Source: Bradyrhizobium arachidis (GTDB lineage: Bacteria > Pseudomonadota > Alphaproteobacteria > Rhizobiales > Xanthobacteraceae). From it: DNA of 64,000 nt. Every line of letters starts with the position of its first letter. Position 1 is the stretch's first letter. Positions 52,041 through 61,392 of this stretch are shown here, piece after piece. The notes below the pieces were generated by a model that made no database searches, was not told the origin of the DNA, and worked only from the letters and a program-made list of their open reading frames with translations. The stretch covers positions 4,216,001 through 4,280,000 of the forward strand of contig NZ_CP030050.1 of assembly GCF_015291705.1 (NCBI RefSeq), read 5' to 3'. Both the position numbers and the translations under genes were made by a program.

Positions 52041-53075
52041 CTAGCCGCCGGTGACGCTCATGTGCCGGGAGACGCTGGGGCGGTCGTGGCGGCGGTCGAT
52101 GATGAAATCGTGGCCCTTGGGCTTCAGCCCGATGGCGCGGTCGATCGCATCCGCAAGCAGCATGTCGTCGTCCGATGCACGCAGAGGTTTGCGCAGGTCG
52201 GAGGCGTCCTCGTGGCCGAGGCAGGTGTGCAGCGTGCCGGTGCAGGTGATGCGGACCCGGTTGCAGGATTCGCAGAAGTTATGCGTCATCGGCGTGATGA
52301 AGCCGAGCTTGCCGCCGGTCTCGGCGACGCTGACATAGCGCGCCGGGCCGCCGGTGCTTTCGGCGAGGTCGGTCAGCGTGAATTGCTGGGCGAGGCGGGC
52401 GCGCACCAGCGACAGCGGCAGATACTGGTCGATGCGGCCCGAGCCGATCTCGCCCATCGGCATGACCTCGATGAGCGTCAGGCCCATGCCCTTGCCGTGG
52501 GCCCAGCGCATCAGCTCGGGCAGCTCGTCCTCGTTGAGGTTCTTCAGCGCCACCGCGTTGATCTTCACGGCGAGGCCCGCGGCGCGCGCGGCCTCGATGC
52601 CCTCCATCACCTTGTCGATCTCGCCCCAGCGGGTGATCTCGCGGAATTTCTTGGGATCGAGCGTGTCGAGCGAGACGTTGATGCGACGGACGCCGCAATC
52701 GGCCAGCTCCTGCGCATGTTTCGCAAGCTGGGTGCCGTTGGTGGTCAGCGTCAGCTCGTTCAGGGCGCCGGTCTTAAGGTGCCGCGACAGCGAGCGGACC
52801 AGCGTCATCACGTTGCGGCGGACAAGCGGCTCGCCGCCGGTGAGCCGCAGCTTCCTCACGCCCTTGGCGATAAAGGCCGAGCACAGCCGGTCGAGCTCCT
52901 CGAGCGTCAGCAAATCGGCCTTGGGCAGGAACGTCATGTCTTCCGACATGCAGTAGAAGCAGCGCAGGTCGCAGCGGTCGGTGACGGATACGCGCAGGTA
53001 AGAGATGGTCCGCCCGAACGGATCGGTCATTGCGCTCGACAGCGCAGCGCGGGGGCTAGCGGAAGGTCCGTTCAT
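52041..53075 (-). CDS. moaA: GTP 3',8-cyclase MoaA
   Basis: This 344-residue radical-SAM enzyme carries out the first step of molybdenum cofactor synthesis. The N-terminal cluster motif is C35xxxC39xxC42 in [15 protein letters not shown]. The C-terminal 4Fe-4S cluster is in [18 protein letters not shown], which binds GTP. The [14 protein letters not shown] motif binds SAM. The protein ends in SVTGG, the double glycine tail needed for activity in this family. It is a single-gene unit here. Confidence 0.96.
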   Translation of the reverse strand: MNGPSASPRAALSSAMTDPFGRTISYLRVSVTDRCDLRCFYCMSEDMTFLPKADLLTLEELDRLCSAFIAKGVRKLRLTGGEPLVRRNVMTLVRSLSRHLKTGALNELTLTTNGTQLAKHAQELADCGVRRINVSLDTLDPKKFREITRWGEIDKVMEGIEAARAAGLAVKINAVALKNLNEDELPELMRWAHGKGMGLTLIEVMPMGEIGSGRIDQYLPLSLVRARLAQQFTLTDLAESTGGPARYVSVAETGGKLGFITPMTHNFCESCNRVRITCTGTLHTCLGHEDASDLRKPLRASDDDMLLADAIDRAIGLKPKGHDFIIDRRHDRPSVSRHMSVTGG

Positions 53076-53207
53076 ACCAATGCCTTGTCACTTACGGCGA
53101 CGGGCGGCACCTTTGCTTCAGCGGTGCCTTGGAAGCAATCTAAGCATCGGACGCGGCTAGGACAATCGGGTGGTATACGTAGATCACCGTCTGGATCACG
53201 GCCCGGA

Positions 53208-53690
53208 TCAGCGCTTGCCCGCGCCCGGATCGGGGAACGGCGAGGCCGCGACCGGCGTGGCCTCGGCCGGTTCTACGGCGGGCGCGGCTGCGGCCGGCTT
53301 GGCCCTCGGCCGGTGCGGCTTCTTCTTCACCGGCTTGGGCGGCACCGCGGGCTGAAGCTCCGCGAACACCGGATTCGGATCCGTCGTGACCGAAGCGGAC
53401 GTAGTGAAATCGCCGGGATTCTTGATCACGTTCACCGGTACGCTGGCCGGCTGGTATTTCGGCAGCGCGAAGGCGACCGTGAACGGCGCGTCGGGCGCGG
53501 GAACCGAGACGGAGCAGGGGGTCTTGCAGCCCGGGCCGAGCGAGGTGCTCGCGTCGGCGCCCGGCGGATTGGACTCAAGCCGGACCTGGACGGTCGGCGG
53601 GGCCGATTTGAACATGTCCCAAGACATCGAGGAGCAGCCGCCAAGGCTCGCTCCCGCTAACGCAATCGCGATGACACGACGCATGACCAT
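53208..53690 (-). CDS. Small lipoprotein with PEGA-like domain
   Basis: This encodes 160 residues. The signal peptide ends in a lipobox, LGGC (Cys at about 18), followed by SSMSWDMF, so the protein is probably lipidated. A domain with VQVRLESNPPGADASTSLG, then GCKTPCSVSVP, then PFTVAFALPKYQP resembles PEGA repeats. The C-terminal third is a Lys/Pro/Ala-rich tail (KPVKKKPHRPRAKPAAAAPA) that could span or bind the cell wall. An ATG two codons in (53684) is an alternative start. Function unknown. Confidence 0.78.
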   Translation of the reverse strand: MVMRRVIAIALAGASLGGCSSMSWDMFKSAPPTVQVRLESNPPGADASTSLGPGCKTPCSVSVPAPDAPFTVAFALPKYQPASVPVNVIKNPGDFTTSASVTTDPNPVFAELQPAVPPKPVKKKPHRPRAKPAAAAPAVEPAEATPVAASPFPDPGAGKR

Positions 53691-53838
53691 CCACTTCTAG
53701 TGCGACGAACCGCCACATACCCCGGCCGGACCTTAGGTGCGTCGCTTTGGGCAAGCAACCGGCGGGCCGCGCATAGTTAATAGATGGTTAATGCAGGGTT
53801 CCGCGGAATAGCCGAACGATATCAGCGGATTGCAGACG

Positions 53839-54513
53839 CTAAGCCGTCATCAGGCTGTGCGCGGCGGCCGGCAGGTCGCGCATGTGATGGATCAGGCGGT
53901 CTGGCTTCAGGTCGGCGATCGGCACGTCCGTATAGCCGAAGCTGACCCCGATCACGGGCACCCCGGCCCGCCGCGCGACGCCGACATCGGTTCCGGCGTC
54001 GCCGACCATGATGCTGGACTTCACCGCTCCGCCGGCGCGGGCCACGGTCTCGCGGAAAATGGTCGGATCCGGCTTCTGGACCCCAAAGGTGTCGGCGCCG
54101 CAGATCGCCGCAAAGCGGCGGGTCAGGTCGAGCTGGTCCAGCAGCCGCTTGGACAGCCATTCCAGCTTGTTGGTGCAGACCGCGAGGCGGTGGCCCTGGG
54201 CGGCAAACTGGTCGAGTGCGGCTTCGAGCCCCTCGAAGGGGCGGGATTCGACCGCGATGTGGTCGGCGTAGTAGTCGATGAAATCCGCGGTCATGCGGTC
54301 CATATCCGCGGGCGTGACGCTGCGGCCCTCGGCCTCCAGCCCCCGTTCGATCAGCTTGCGGGCCCCGGCACCGATCATGTTGCGGGCCGAGGCCATCGGC
54401 ACGGGCGGCAGCCCTTCGCGGTCGAGCACGTAATTCAGCGCGGTGATCAGGTCGGGCGCCGTATCCACAAGCGTGCCGTCGAGATCGAAGACGAGGGTGT
54501 AGGGGGAGCTCAT
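53839..54513 (-). CDS. gph: Phosphoglycolate phosphatase-like HAD hydrolase
   Basis: I chose the ATG at 54513 (224 residues). HAD motif I is VFDLDGTLVDTAPDLITALN with nucleophile Asp, motif II AVCTNK, motif III Lys in FGVQKPDPTIF and motif IV MVGDAGTDVGVAR. The cap domain and the TAPDLxxALN sequence are typical of Gph, which removes 2-phosphoglycolate. It is divergent from rpiA, consistent with a carbon-metabolism neighbourhood. Other small phosphoesters are possible substrates. Confidence 0.88.
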   Translation of the reverse strand: MSSPYTLVFDLDGTLVDTAPDLITALNYVLDREGLPPVPMASARNMIGAGARKLIERGLEAEGRSVTPADMDRMTADFIDYYADHIAVESRPFEGLEAALDQFAAQGHRLAVCTNKLEWLSKRLLDQLDLTRRFAAICGADTFGVQKPDPTIFRETVARAGGAVKSSIMVGDAGTDVGVARRAGVPVIGVSFGYTDVPIADLKPDRLIHHMRDLPAAAHSLMTA

Positions 54514-54666
54514 GGTCCAAGCGCTATCGGGCCGGCCGGATCGGCGCAAGGGCCGACGCCATAAGTTCACCTTATAAGATCGGCCCAGAGGCCTGTTCCG
54601 GCGGGAAAAACGAGGCTACATAGGCCGCCGCAAACACCCTTATCGAGAGGCGGGCGCATTTTGGAC

Positions 54667-55374
54667 ATGGACCAGTTGAAGCGGCAGGCTGCGGCGCGCG
54701 CGCTCGAGGAGGTGCGTGAGGGCATGCAGCTCGGGCTCGGGACCGGCTCGACCGCAAAGCATTTCGTCGAGCTGCTCGGCGAGCGTGTCGCCGCCGGGCT
54801 CAAGGTGATCGGCGTGCCGACGTCCGAGGCGACGCGCCTCGATGCGATCCGCTGCGGCGTGAAGCTGACCACGCTCGATGAGATCGACCATCTCGACATG
54901 ACCGTCGACGGCGCCGACGAGATCGACCCCGACTTCAATCTGATCAAGGGCGGCGGCGGTGCGCTGCTGCGCGAGAAGATCGTGGCGGCCGCCTCGGATC
55001 GCATGATCGTGATTGCCGACGACAGCAAATGGGTGCCGACGCTCGGCAAGTTTCCGCTGCCGATCGAGGTCATCCCGTTCGGCCTTGGCGCGACGCGCCG
55101 GGCGATCGAGAAGGCATTTGCGGCGTGTGGCGTTTCCGGGCAAATGGCGGTCCGCAAGGCCAAAGATGGCCACGTTTTCGTCACCGATGGCGGCCACTGG
55201 ATCGTCGATGCCCAGCTCGGACGTATTGTGGATCCGCCCAGCCTCGCCAAGGCGTTGAGCGCGATCCCCGGCGTGGTCGAGCACGGGTTGTTCATCGGCT
55301 TGGCCAGCTCGGCCGTTTTGGCGGGTGGCGAGGGAATTCGCGTGATTGAACGGCGAAAGCCGAAAGGAGACTAG
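54667..55374 (+). CDS. rpiA: Ribose-5-phosphate isomerase A
   Basis: This 235-residue protein starts at ATG 54667; a TTG two codons upstream (54661) is an alternative. Substrate-binding loops are [11 protein letters not shown] (about 23-33), [22 protein letters not shown] (with the catalytic Asp/Lys/Glu set) and REKIVAAAS. It interconverts ribose 5-phosphate and ribulose 5-phosphate. It leads a close-packed group with a DUF2059 gene (2 bases later) and gor. Confidence 0.95.
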   Translation: MDQLKRQAAARALEEVREGMQLGLGTGSTAKHFVELLGERVAAGLKVIGVPTSEATRLDAIRCGVKLTTLDEIDHLDMTVDGADEIDPDFNLIKGGGGALLREKIVAAASDRMIVIADDSKWVPTLGKFPLPIEVIPFGLGATRRAIEKAFAACGVSGQMAVRKAKDGHVFVTDGGHWIVDAQLGRIVDPPSLAKALSAIPGVVEHGLFIGLASSAVLAGGEGIRVIERRKPKGD

Positions 55375-55376
55375 GA

Positions 55377-55895
55377 ATGAAGAGTGTTTTGAAGTTCTTG
55401 CCGGCCGCGACCCTCGCTATGGGATTGGCGCTTTCGGCCGCCCCGGCTCTCGCGCAGCAGAGCCCGCCGCCGAAGGCCTCGCCGGCGGCGATCGCTGCGG
55501 CCAAGGAGATCTTGCAGATCAAGAACGCCACGGCGATGTATCAGGGTGCCGTGCCCGGCCTCGTCGAGAAGACCAAGATCGCGCTGACCCAGCAGAACCT
55601 CAACTACCAGAAGGACCTCAACGAGGTCGCCCCGATCGTGGCCCAGCAGCTCCAGGGCCGCCAGAACGAGATCGGTGAGGGCATGGCCCAGATCTACGCC
55701 AGCGAGTTCACCGAGCAGGAGCTGAAGGACCTCGTCACCTTCTACAAGTCGCCGCTGGGCAAGAAGCTGATCGAGGCCGAACCGCGCGCCATCGGTCTCA
55801 GCATGGCCTTCATGAACTCCTGGGCCCAGAACTTCTCGGAGACCGTGATGGGTGCCTTCCGCGCCGAGATGCGCAAGCGTGGCAAGGAAATCTGA
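55377..55895 (+). CDS. DUF2059 domain-containing exported protein
   Basis: This encodes 172 residues. A Sec signal peptide (MKSVLKFLPAATLAMGLALS, cleaved after ALAQ) precedes a helical DUF2059 domain with YASEFTEQELKDLVTFYKSP, then LGKKLIEAEP, the family signature. It is probably periplasmic. The ATG follows the rpiA stop by two bases with GGAGA upstream, so it is cotranscribed with rpiA. The function is not known. Confidence 0.9.
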   Translation: MKSVLKFLPAATLAMGLALSAAPALAQQSPPPKASPAAIAAAKEILQIKNATAMYQGAVPGLVEKTKIALTQQNLNYQKDLNEVAPIVAQQLQGRQNEIGEGMAQIYASEFTEQELKDLVTFYKSPLGKKLIEAEPRAIGLSMAFMNSWAQNFSETVMGAFRAEMRKRGKEI

Positions 55896-55950
55896 TCGAT
55901 ACTATCTGATCAGAATCCGCATCATGCTTTGAAAGAGGTCGGAGTGGACA

Positions 55951-57339
55951 ATGGCTGAATTCGACATCGACCTCTTCGTCATCGGTGGCGGCTCGGGCGG
56001 CGTGCGTGCCGCCCGCATCGCGGCCGGCTTTGGTGCCCGCGTGATGATCGCGGAAGAGTACCGCATGGGCGGCACCTGCGTGATCCGCGGCTGCGTGCCG
56101 AAGAAGCTGTTCGTGATCGGCTCGCATTTCCGTCATGAACTTGAGGACGCCGCCGGCTTCGGCTGGACCGTTCCGCCCGCGACCTTCGACTGGCCGACGC
56201 TGATCGCCAACAAGGACAAGGAGATCGCGCGGCTGGAAGCGGCCTACACGACCAATGTCGAGAAGTCGGGCGCGCAGGTCGTCAAGAGCCGCGCGGTGAT
56301 CGAGGACAAGCACACCGTCCGTCTGCTCACCGACGACAAGAAGATCACCGCAAAGTACATCCTGATCGCCACCGGCGGCGCGCCGAACCATGGTGCGGCG
56401 ATCCCCGGCATCGAGCACGTGATCTCCTCCAACGAGGCATTTCATCTGAAGAAGCTGCCGCGGCGGATCGTGATCCAGGGCGGCGGCTATATCGCGCTGG
56501 AGTTCGCCGGCATCTTCGCCGGATACGGCTCCGACGTCACCGTGATCTATCGCGGCGACAATATCCTGCGCGGCTTCGACGAGGACGTGCGCACGCATGT
56601 GCGAGCCGAGATGGAGAAGCAGGGCATCACCATCCTCACCGGCTGCACGGTGAACAAGGTCGATCGCCACGGCGAGGAGTTCACCACCCATCTGTCGAAC
56701 GGGTCGAGCCTTGCCTCCGACCAGGTGATGTTTGCGATCGGCCGCCATCCCAACGTCGCCAATCTCGGCCTCGACAACGCCGGCGTCGCCATCAACCCTG
56801 GGAATGGCGGCATCGCGGTGGACCATTTCTCCAAGAGCTCGGTCGACAGCATCTATGCGATCGGCGACGTCACCCATCGCTTCAACCTGACGCCGGTCGC
56901 GATCCGCGAGGGCCATGCTTTCGCCGACACCGTGTTCGGCAAGCGGGAGGTGCAGGTCGACCACGCCAATATCCCGACGGCGGTATTCTCGCAGCCGGAG
57001 GTCGGCACGGTTGGTCTGACCGAAACCGAGGCGCGCGCGCAGTTCAGCCACGTCGACATCTACAAGACGACGTTCCGCCCGATCAAGGCGACGATGTCGG
57101 GCCGCGACACGCGTGTACTGATGAAGCTGGTCGTCGACGGCTCAACCGACCGCGTGCTCGGCTGCCACATCGTCGGTGATTGCGCCGCCGAGGTGACCCA
57201 GGTGGTCGCGATCGCGGTGAAGATGAAGGCGACCAAGGCCGACTTCGACGCCACCATCGCGCTGCATCCGACCGCGGCCGAAGAGCTTGTGACGATGCGC
57301 ACGCCGACGGCGCGGCATGTGCGCCAGGCGGCGGAGTAG
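55951..57339 (+). CDS. gor: Glutathione-disulfide reductase
   Basis: This 462-residue flavoprotein reduces glutathione disulfide with NADPH. The FAD-binding site is FVIGGGSGGVRAARIAAGFG, and the redox pair Cys43/Cys48 is in GGTCVIRGCVPKKL. The NAD(P) domain has IQGGGYIALEFAGIFAGYG (about 174-192) and the second FAD site YAIGDVTHRFNLTPVA. The C-terminal dimer motif with catalytic His is ALHPTAAEELVTMRTP. It follows the DUF2059 gene by 55 bases, with GGAG before the ATG. Confidence 0.95.
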   Translation: MAEFDIDLFVIGGGSGGVRAARIAAGFGARVMIAEEYRMGGTCVIRGCVPKKLFVIGSHFRHELEDAAGFGWTVPPATFDWPTLIANKDKEIARLEAAYTTNVEKSGAQVVKSRAVIEDKHTVRLLTDDKKITAKYILIATGGAPNHGAAIPGIEHVISSNEAFHLKKLPRRIVIQGGGYIALEFAGIFAGYGSDVTVIYRGDNILRGFDEDVRTHVRAEMEKQGITILTGCTVNKVDRHGEEFTTHLSNGSSLASDQVMFAIGRHPNVANLGLDNAGVAINPGNGGIAVDHFSKSSVDSIYAIGDVTHRFNLTPVAIREGHAFADTVFGKREVQVDHANIPTAVFSQPEVGTVGLTETEARAQFSHVDIYKTTFRPIKATMSGRDTRVLMKLVVDGSTDRVLGCHIVGDCAAEVTQVVAIAVKMKATKADFDATIALHPTAAEELVTMRTPTARHVRQAAE

Positions 57340-57363
57340 GGGCTTCCGGAAGAACTCGGCCTG

Positions 57364-57477
57364 CATGGTTCGAGACGCCCGCTTAGGCGGGCTCCTCACC
57401 ATGAGGGTCCGAAAACTCGCCTGTACAGCATGACCTCATCCTGAGGGCCCGCCGCAGGCGGGCGTCTCGAAGGATGG
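57364..57477. repeat. Pair of inverted interspersed palindromic repeats
   Basis: A copy at about 57364-57408 (ggttcgagacgcccgc, then gcgggctcctcaccatgagg) is followed by an inverted copy at about 57432-57477 (cctcatcctgagg, then gcccgccgcaggcgggc, then gtctcgaaggatgg). Each copy also contains its own small hairpin. This sequence is a very common intergenic repeat in Bradyrhizobium. Here the pair lies between the convergent gor and bicupin genes and can form a large hairpin acting as transcript end. Confidence 0.75.
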
Positions 57478-57517
57478 CCGCGAGCGAGATGCCCGCCAAG
57501 CTTTGGCGCAGCAGGGC

Positions 57518-58657
57518 CTAGCCGTACAGATACCCGACCGGCTTGCCTTCCGTGCGCAGGGGGCGGATGTCCTTCTGCGTGATGATCTGACCGGCGAGGC
57601 CGTCGATCTCGTCGCGCTGCGTCGGGGTCCAGCTGCGCAACTCGTTCATGCCCTTGAGCAGGCCGAGGCGGAGGACCTGGGTGTTTTCACTGAGGCCGAT
57701 GAGGCTGACCGACTCCTTGCCCGCCGTCACCACATCGCCGGCAGAGAGCTCGAAGCTCTCGCCGGACTTCTTCTTGAACTCGGCCGTGCCGCGAATGACG
57801 CGGTAGATCACGACCTCGCCCTTGGCGAAACAGGCCGGGTCCGCGGGCGTCGACGTGCTCTTTGGCAGCAGCGACTGGCCGCTCGGGTCGGTGGCGATGA
57901 TGTGGCCGGTGACGAGATGGCCGCTGGGGATCTCGATACCGATATCGCGCACGCAAACCGGCATCGCCGATTTGACGGAGCCGTCGGTGAGCGGCCTGAA
58001 CAGCGCATCCAGCGCAAGGGGATCCTGCAGCCAGAAGCCGGCATCGGCCGGACGGTTGTGCAGCGGGTGGCTCCAGGCCACGCGCGGCGTCTCGGCTTCG
58101 TTGATCTGATCGGGACCGACGATGGTCGGGTTCGGAAAGGTTGTCGGGTCGGTGACGAAGGCTTCGAGGAATTTGCCGGAGTAGCCCATGGAGATCGGAT
58201 CGGGCACGACCGTCTGCGGCGTCTTCAGGTTTTCTTCGGTCGACAGGCCCGACCAGGTGTAGAACAGCTGGCGGTGCACGATCGCGCTTTGCAGCATGAC
58301 CGCGCCTGGGCCGACATTGTAGAAGCGGCCGTCGTAGTCGAAGGTGAACGCGCCCGAGGTGACCAGCACGAGCTGGAAGCCGCCCGGCGGCAGATGCAGA
58401 TGGAAATCGGTCGGGCCGGTGTCGGGGCGATAGATCGGCAGATTGGTCGCGACCTCGTGCAGCAGGAAGGTCTCGTTGTTGGCGTGAAATCCCTCGTTGG
58501 CGCGGTTGTAGAGTGCCTGCGGCCGGTAGGTCGCCTCGAATTTCGCGTTCTTGTCGCGGTCGATCGCGACGAAATCCTGATCGTTCAAGCGAAGGGGTGA
58601 GCCATCCGGGCGGGTGAGGCCGGTGAATTTGAGATCGCCCGCGGCATGCACGTTCAT
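57518..58657 (-). CDS. Two-domain cupin protein of unknown function
   Basis: I chose the ATG at 58657 (379 residues) because GGAGAAT lies just upstream. The N-terminal cupin barrel includes FHLHLPPGGFQLVLVTSGAF, then FNVGPGAVMLQSAIVHRQ, and the C-terminal half has VVIYRVIRGTAEFKKKSGES, then FELSAGDVVTAGKESVSL. His residues in the first barrel could hold a metal. The overall pattern is that of a bicupin, like some dioxygenases or isomerases, but I recognise no specific family. It ends next to the repeat pair, convergent with gor. Confidence 0.75.
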   Translation of the reverse strand: MNVHAAGDLKFTGLTRPDGSPLRLNDQDFVAIDRDKNAKFEATYRPQALYNRANEGFHANNETFLLHEVATNLPIYRPDTGPTDFHLHLPPGGFQLVLVTSGAFTFDYDGRFYNVGPGAVMLQSAIVHRQLFYTWSGLSTEENLKTPQTVVPDPISMGYSGKFLEAFVTDPTTFPNPTIVGPDQINEAETPRVAWSHPLHNRPADAGFWLQDPLALDALFRPLTDGSVKSAMPVCVRDIGIEIPSGHLVTGHIIATDPSGQSLLPKSTSTPADPACFAKGEVVIYRVIRGTAEFKKKSGESFELSAGDVVTAGKESVSLIGLSENTQVLRLGLLKGMNELRSWTPTQRDEIDGLAGQIITQKDIRPLRTEGKPVGYLYG

Positions 58658-59007
58658 GGCATTCTCCGATTCTGGGCCATCGATCCCGGAGCTGGCGCGC
58701 GCATCTTGCTGCTCCACGTGGTGAGAGGAGCAGGGACTGAGGCCTGATGCCGTCTTGCGAATTCTGGGCCAGTCGGCGCGCGTCACCCGCGCATGGGCGC
58801 TCCGACCCGCGCGGCGGCAAGAAAAGCCGAGGTTGCACCTGAGGTTAGATCAGCCGTTTCACCGGCTTGCCTCGCTCTGTTCACGAGACGCGCAAGCCCG
58901 GAGAAGAGACGCGCCTTGTCTAATTTGTCGGCATGCCCTGCAAAGGGCATGCAGCCGCCAAAGCCGCTGGGATCATCGAACGCCGGCGGCCCGGCGGCGG
59001 AAACGGC
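58658..59007. other. Intergenic region with a strong hairpin
   Basis: No gene is supported in these 350 bases. GCATGCCCT (58931-58939) and AGGGCATGC (58944-58952) form a perfect 9-bp stem with a 4-base loop. It lies after the zinc-ribbon miniprotein on the minus strand and may help end its transcript, although no T-run follows. Confidence 0.5.
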
Positions 59008-59193
59008 TCATTCGAACGAGGTACGGGCGGACCGCTCGGGCTTGCCGGAGGGGCTGTCCGCCCACTTCGCCATCTCCAGCGCACGCGCGTCGATGCCTTC
59101 GCACCAGAGACAGCTCAGCTCCGCGCGGCCCTTGGCCGTCAGCATCGGGACAAGGGCATGGCCGCAGCCGGCGCACGATGTGATGCGGTTCAT
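59008..59193 (-). CDS. 61-residue zinc-ribbon miniprotein
   Basis: An ATG at 59193 with a strong ribosome site (GGAGA, 7 bases upstream) opens a 61-codon gene. Two CxxC pairs, ITSCAGCGHALVP and LSCLWCEGIDA, form a complete zinc ribbon, followed by a helix (ARALEMAKWA) and a Ser/Arg-rich tail. A longer open frame exists upstream, but it overlaps the ligase gene and has no family sequence. It is 62 bases downstream of the carboxylate-amine ligase gene, same strand. The partner or role is unknown. Confidence 0.78.
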   Translation of the reverse strand: MNRITSCAGCGHALVPMLTAKGRAELSCLWCEGIDARALEMAKWADSPSGKPERSARTSFE

Positions 59194-59255
59194 GTTTTTC
59201 TCCACGATCGTCGAATTCGAGGGCGGCACCTTGGCTGCCGAAGCTTGCGCGGGCG

Positions 59256-60485
59256 CTATGACGGCGCGGGGCTGCGATCCATCGGCGCACTCGTGCCGGA
59301 GATCGTAGATGTAGCGATCCAACGTGACACGGCTGCGATGTCGTCGGCGTTGTCGCGGTAGACGCGAAGCTGGAACTCCGCCGAGCTGCCGCGCTCCACG
59401 ATGGTTCGGCAGTGCTCGACCTCGGCTGCGCAATTCAGCGCGGCGGCGTCCTCGGCCGTGTCGTCGATCACGCGCGAGAGCAGCTCCGAGATCGTGACCG
59501 GCCCGTCCCTGGAGGCGAAGATGCAGTCGGTGCCGTAGCGCTGGGCGCGCCATTTGTTCTCGACGGCAATGGCGCGTTCGACCACGGTGACCTGCTTCGA
59601 CAGATGGGGCCGCAGATAGAGGTGGCGCGTCAGGCAGCGGTAGAGCGAAGCGATGGCAACGGCGTCATCGATGAAGGTGCAGGTATCAGGCGCGCGAAGC
59701 TCGAGGGTCGGATGCTTCATCGACGGGCGCATCGCCCACCAGATGTGGCTCTCGTCGGGGATCACGCCGGAGCGCCGCAGGGCGCCGACATATTCGTCGT
59801 AGTCCTGCCGGCTCTCGAACAATTCGGGCAGGCCGGTGCGCGGCAGCTCGGAATAGGCGGCGAGCCGGTAGCCCTTCAGGCCCGTCTTGTGGGAATTCCA
59901 GAACGGAGAGGAGGCGGAGAGCGCGATGAACAACGGCAGATGCGGCAGCATGGCCCGCATCACCGCCATGCGCTTCTCCGGATCGGGCAGCTGCACATGC
60001 ACATGCATGCCGCACATCATGTTGCGGTGGCCGATGCTGCGCAGATCCTCGATCATCTCCTCGTAGCGAGGCTTGGGGGTCGGCTGCGACATCCGCCAGA
60101 TTGCGGTCGGATGCGTGCCGCAGGCCATGATCACGAAGCCATACTGCGCGGCGACGGTCGCGACCTCGCGGCGCAGGAACCTCAGCTCTTCTCGCGCGTC
60201 GTTGACGTCGACGTGAACGTTGGTGGCGACCTCGAGCTGGGACTGCAGCATCTCCCGCATCGCCTGGCCGCCGGTCGACCAGTTCGCGGATTCGAACAGC
60301 TCGTTGGGAGTCTGGATTGCGACCTCCAGGGTGCGGCGGTCGGCGAGGAAATATTCCTCCTCGATGCCGAACGAATAGTCCGCCGCCTTGCCGCGCGCAC
60401 CGGCCGAGCGAATGACGAGGTGCTGCCCGCCGTCGGAGGGATCCAGCCGCAGCAGTTTCAAGACGTCCGAAGCAATTGTCATCAT
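59256..60485 (-). CDS. Carboxylate-amine ligase (YbdK/GCS2 type)
   Basis: This 409-residue ATP-dependent ligase is related to glutamate-cysteine ligase. The metal and glutamate site starts with YSFGIEEEYFLADRRTLEV (about 37-55), followed by MLQSQLEVATNVHVDV and GMHVHVQLPDPEKR, then WWAMRPSMKHPTLELRAPD. All are GCS2 signatures. Family members couple a carboxylate to an amine with ATP; the natural substrates are often unknown. It starts 18 bases after the class II amidotransferase stop, so the two are cotranscribed and may act together. An ATG at 60482 is an equivalent start. Confidence 0.9.
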   Translation of the reverse strand: MMTIASDVLKLLRLDPSDGGQHLVIRSAGARGKAADYSFGIEEEYFLADRRTLEVAIQTPNELFESANWSTGGQAMREMLQSQLEVATNVHVDVNDAREELRFLRREVATVAAQYGFVIMACGTHPTAIWRMSQPTPKPRYEEMIEDLRSIGHRNMMCGMHVHVQLPDPEKRMAVMRAMLPHLPLFIALSASSPFWNSHKTGLKGYRLAAYSELPRTGLPELFESRQDYDEYVGALRRSGVIPDESHIWWAMRPSMKHPTLELRAPDTCTFIDDAVAIASLYRCLTRHLYLRPHLSKQVTVVERAIAVENKWRAQRYGTDCIFASRDGPVTISELLSRVIDDTAEDAAALNCAAEVEHCRTIVERGSSAEFQLRVYRDNADDIAAVSRWIATSTISGTSAPMDRSPAPS

Positions 60486-60503
60486 GCCTGCCCGGCAGGA
60501 GTG

Positions 60504-61328
60504 CTATCTGCGGGCTATAATCCGCCTGACCGGAGCCGGTTCCGCGGACCCATTGGAAATTGCAAGGTCGAACGGAACAATTTTCGCGCTTTCGGATGCG
60601 CGCGCGATCAGGGCGTGGTTGGGCGGCACCTCCGTCCAGTCCGTCTCCTTGTCGAACGGCTCGGATACGACGATGACCTGGCCGCCATCCTCGCGGAAGT
60701 AGAGCGTGTTGGCGGCGTCATTGACCGCGATCCGGAAGGCGTAGAGATCCCGGCCGTTGGCGATGGCGCTGGTGAAGCGCAGCCGTTCGCGCAGCGTGCC
60801 TTCATTGACGAGGCCGACGAGCGCTTGCAGCACGGCCTGCGTCGCTCGAAGCGGATCGTTCTCGAGACCTGCGCCCATCATGGCAAGGAACACGGCTTCC
60901 GAATCGGTCGTGCCGAGGCGCGATGGATAATAGGCGTCGGGGATTAGCGCCTCGACCTTGCGCCGCAGCCTGTTCCAGCTGCCGACGAAGCCGTTATGCA
61001 TGAACATCCAGTGGCCGCAGGCGAAAGGATGGCAGTTCTGCCGCGTCACCGCCGTGCCGGTGGCGGCGCGGACATGGGCGAAGAACAGGTGCGAGCGCAG
61101 ATGGCGGCAGAGATAGCGCAGGTTTTCATCGGACCAGGCCGGCCGCGTCTCGCGATAAAGGCCAGGCTCCGGATGCTCGCCATACCAGCCGAGGCCAAAG
61201 CCGTCGCCGTTCGATCCTGCCGTCGACTGGAGCGAGCGGATGCTCTGCGCCACCAGCGAGTGCTCGGGCTCGGTGACATAAGGCTCGAACGAGGTGGTCT
61301 CGCCCCGGTATGCGATCCAGCGGCACAT
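60504..61328 (-). CDS. Class II glutamine amidotransferase (YafJ/EgtC-like)
   Basis: This 274-residue protein starts MCRWIAYRGE, so that after removal of Met the N-terminal Cys2 is the catalytic nucleophile. SNGDGFGLGWYG, HVRAATGTAVTRQNCHPFAC and WMFMHNGFVGSWNRLR are the glutaminase signatures of the EgtC/YafJ group. It lacks a synthase domain, so it must act on a separate partner or as a stand-alone amidase. The downstream carboxylate-amine ligase, 18 bases away, is the obvious candidate partner, an arrangement reminiscent of ergothioneine synthesis where EgtA and EgtC belong to these two families. Confidence 0.9.
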   Translation of the reverse strand: MCRWIAYRGETTSFEPYVTEPEHSLVAQSIRSLQSTAGSNGDGFGLGWYGEHPEPGLYRETRPAWSDENLRYLCRHLRSHLFFAHVRAATGTAVTRQNCHPFACGHWMFMHNGFVGSWNRLRRKVEALIPDAYYPSRLGTTDSEAVFLAMMGAGLENDPLRATQAVLQALVGLVNEGTLRERLRFTSAIANGRDLYAFRIAVNDAANTLYFREDGGQVIVVSEPFDKETDWTEVPPNHALIARASESAKIVPFDLAISNGSAEPAPVRRIIARR

Positions 61329-61392
61329 GGGTGTTCCTGTCGCGGACGTGTCCTGAGGTCCACCAACAGGCCTGATGGCACGATGGTTCCAC

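Noticed and set aside
57518..58657. Homogentisate 1,2-dioxygenase
   Set aside because: The length and bicupin shape are suggestive, but the characteristic iron-site motifs of that enzyme are not visible, so it is left as unknown.
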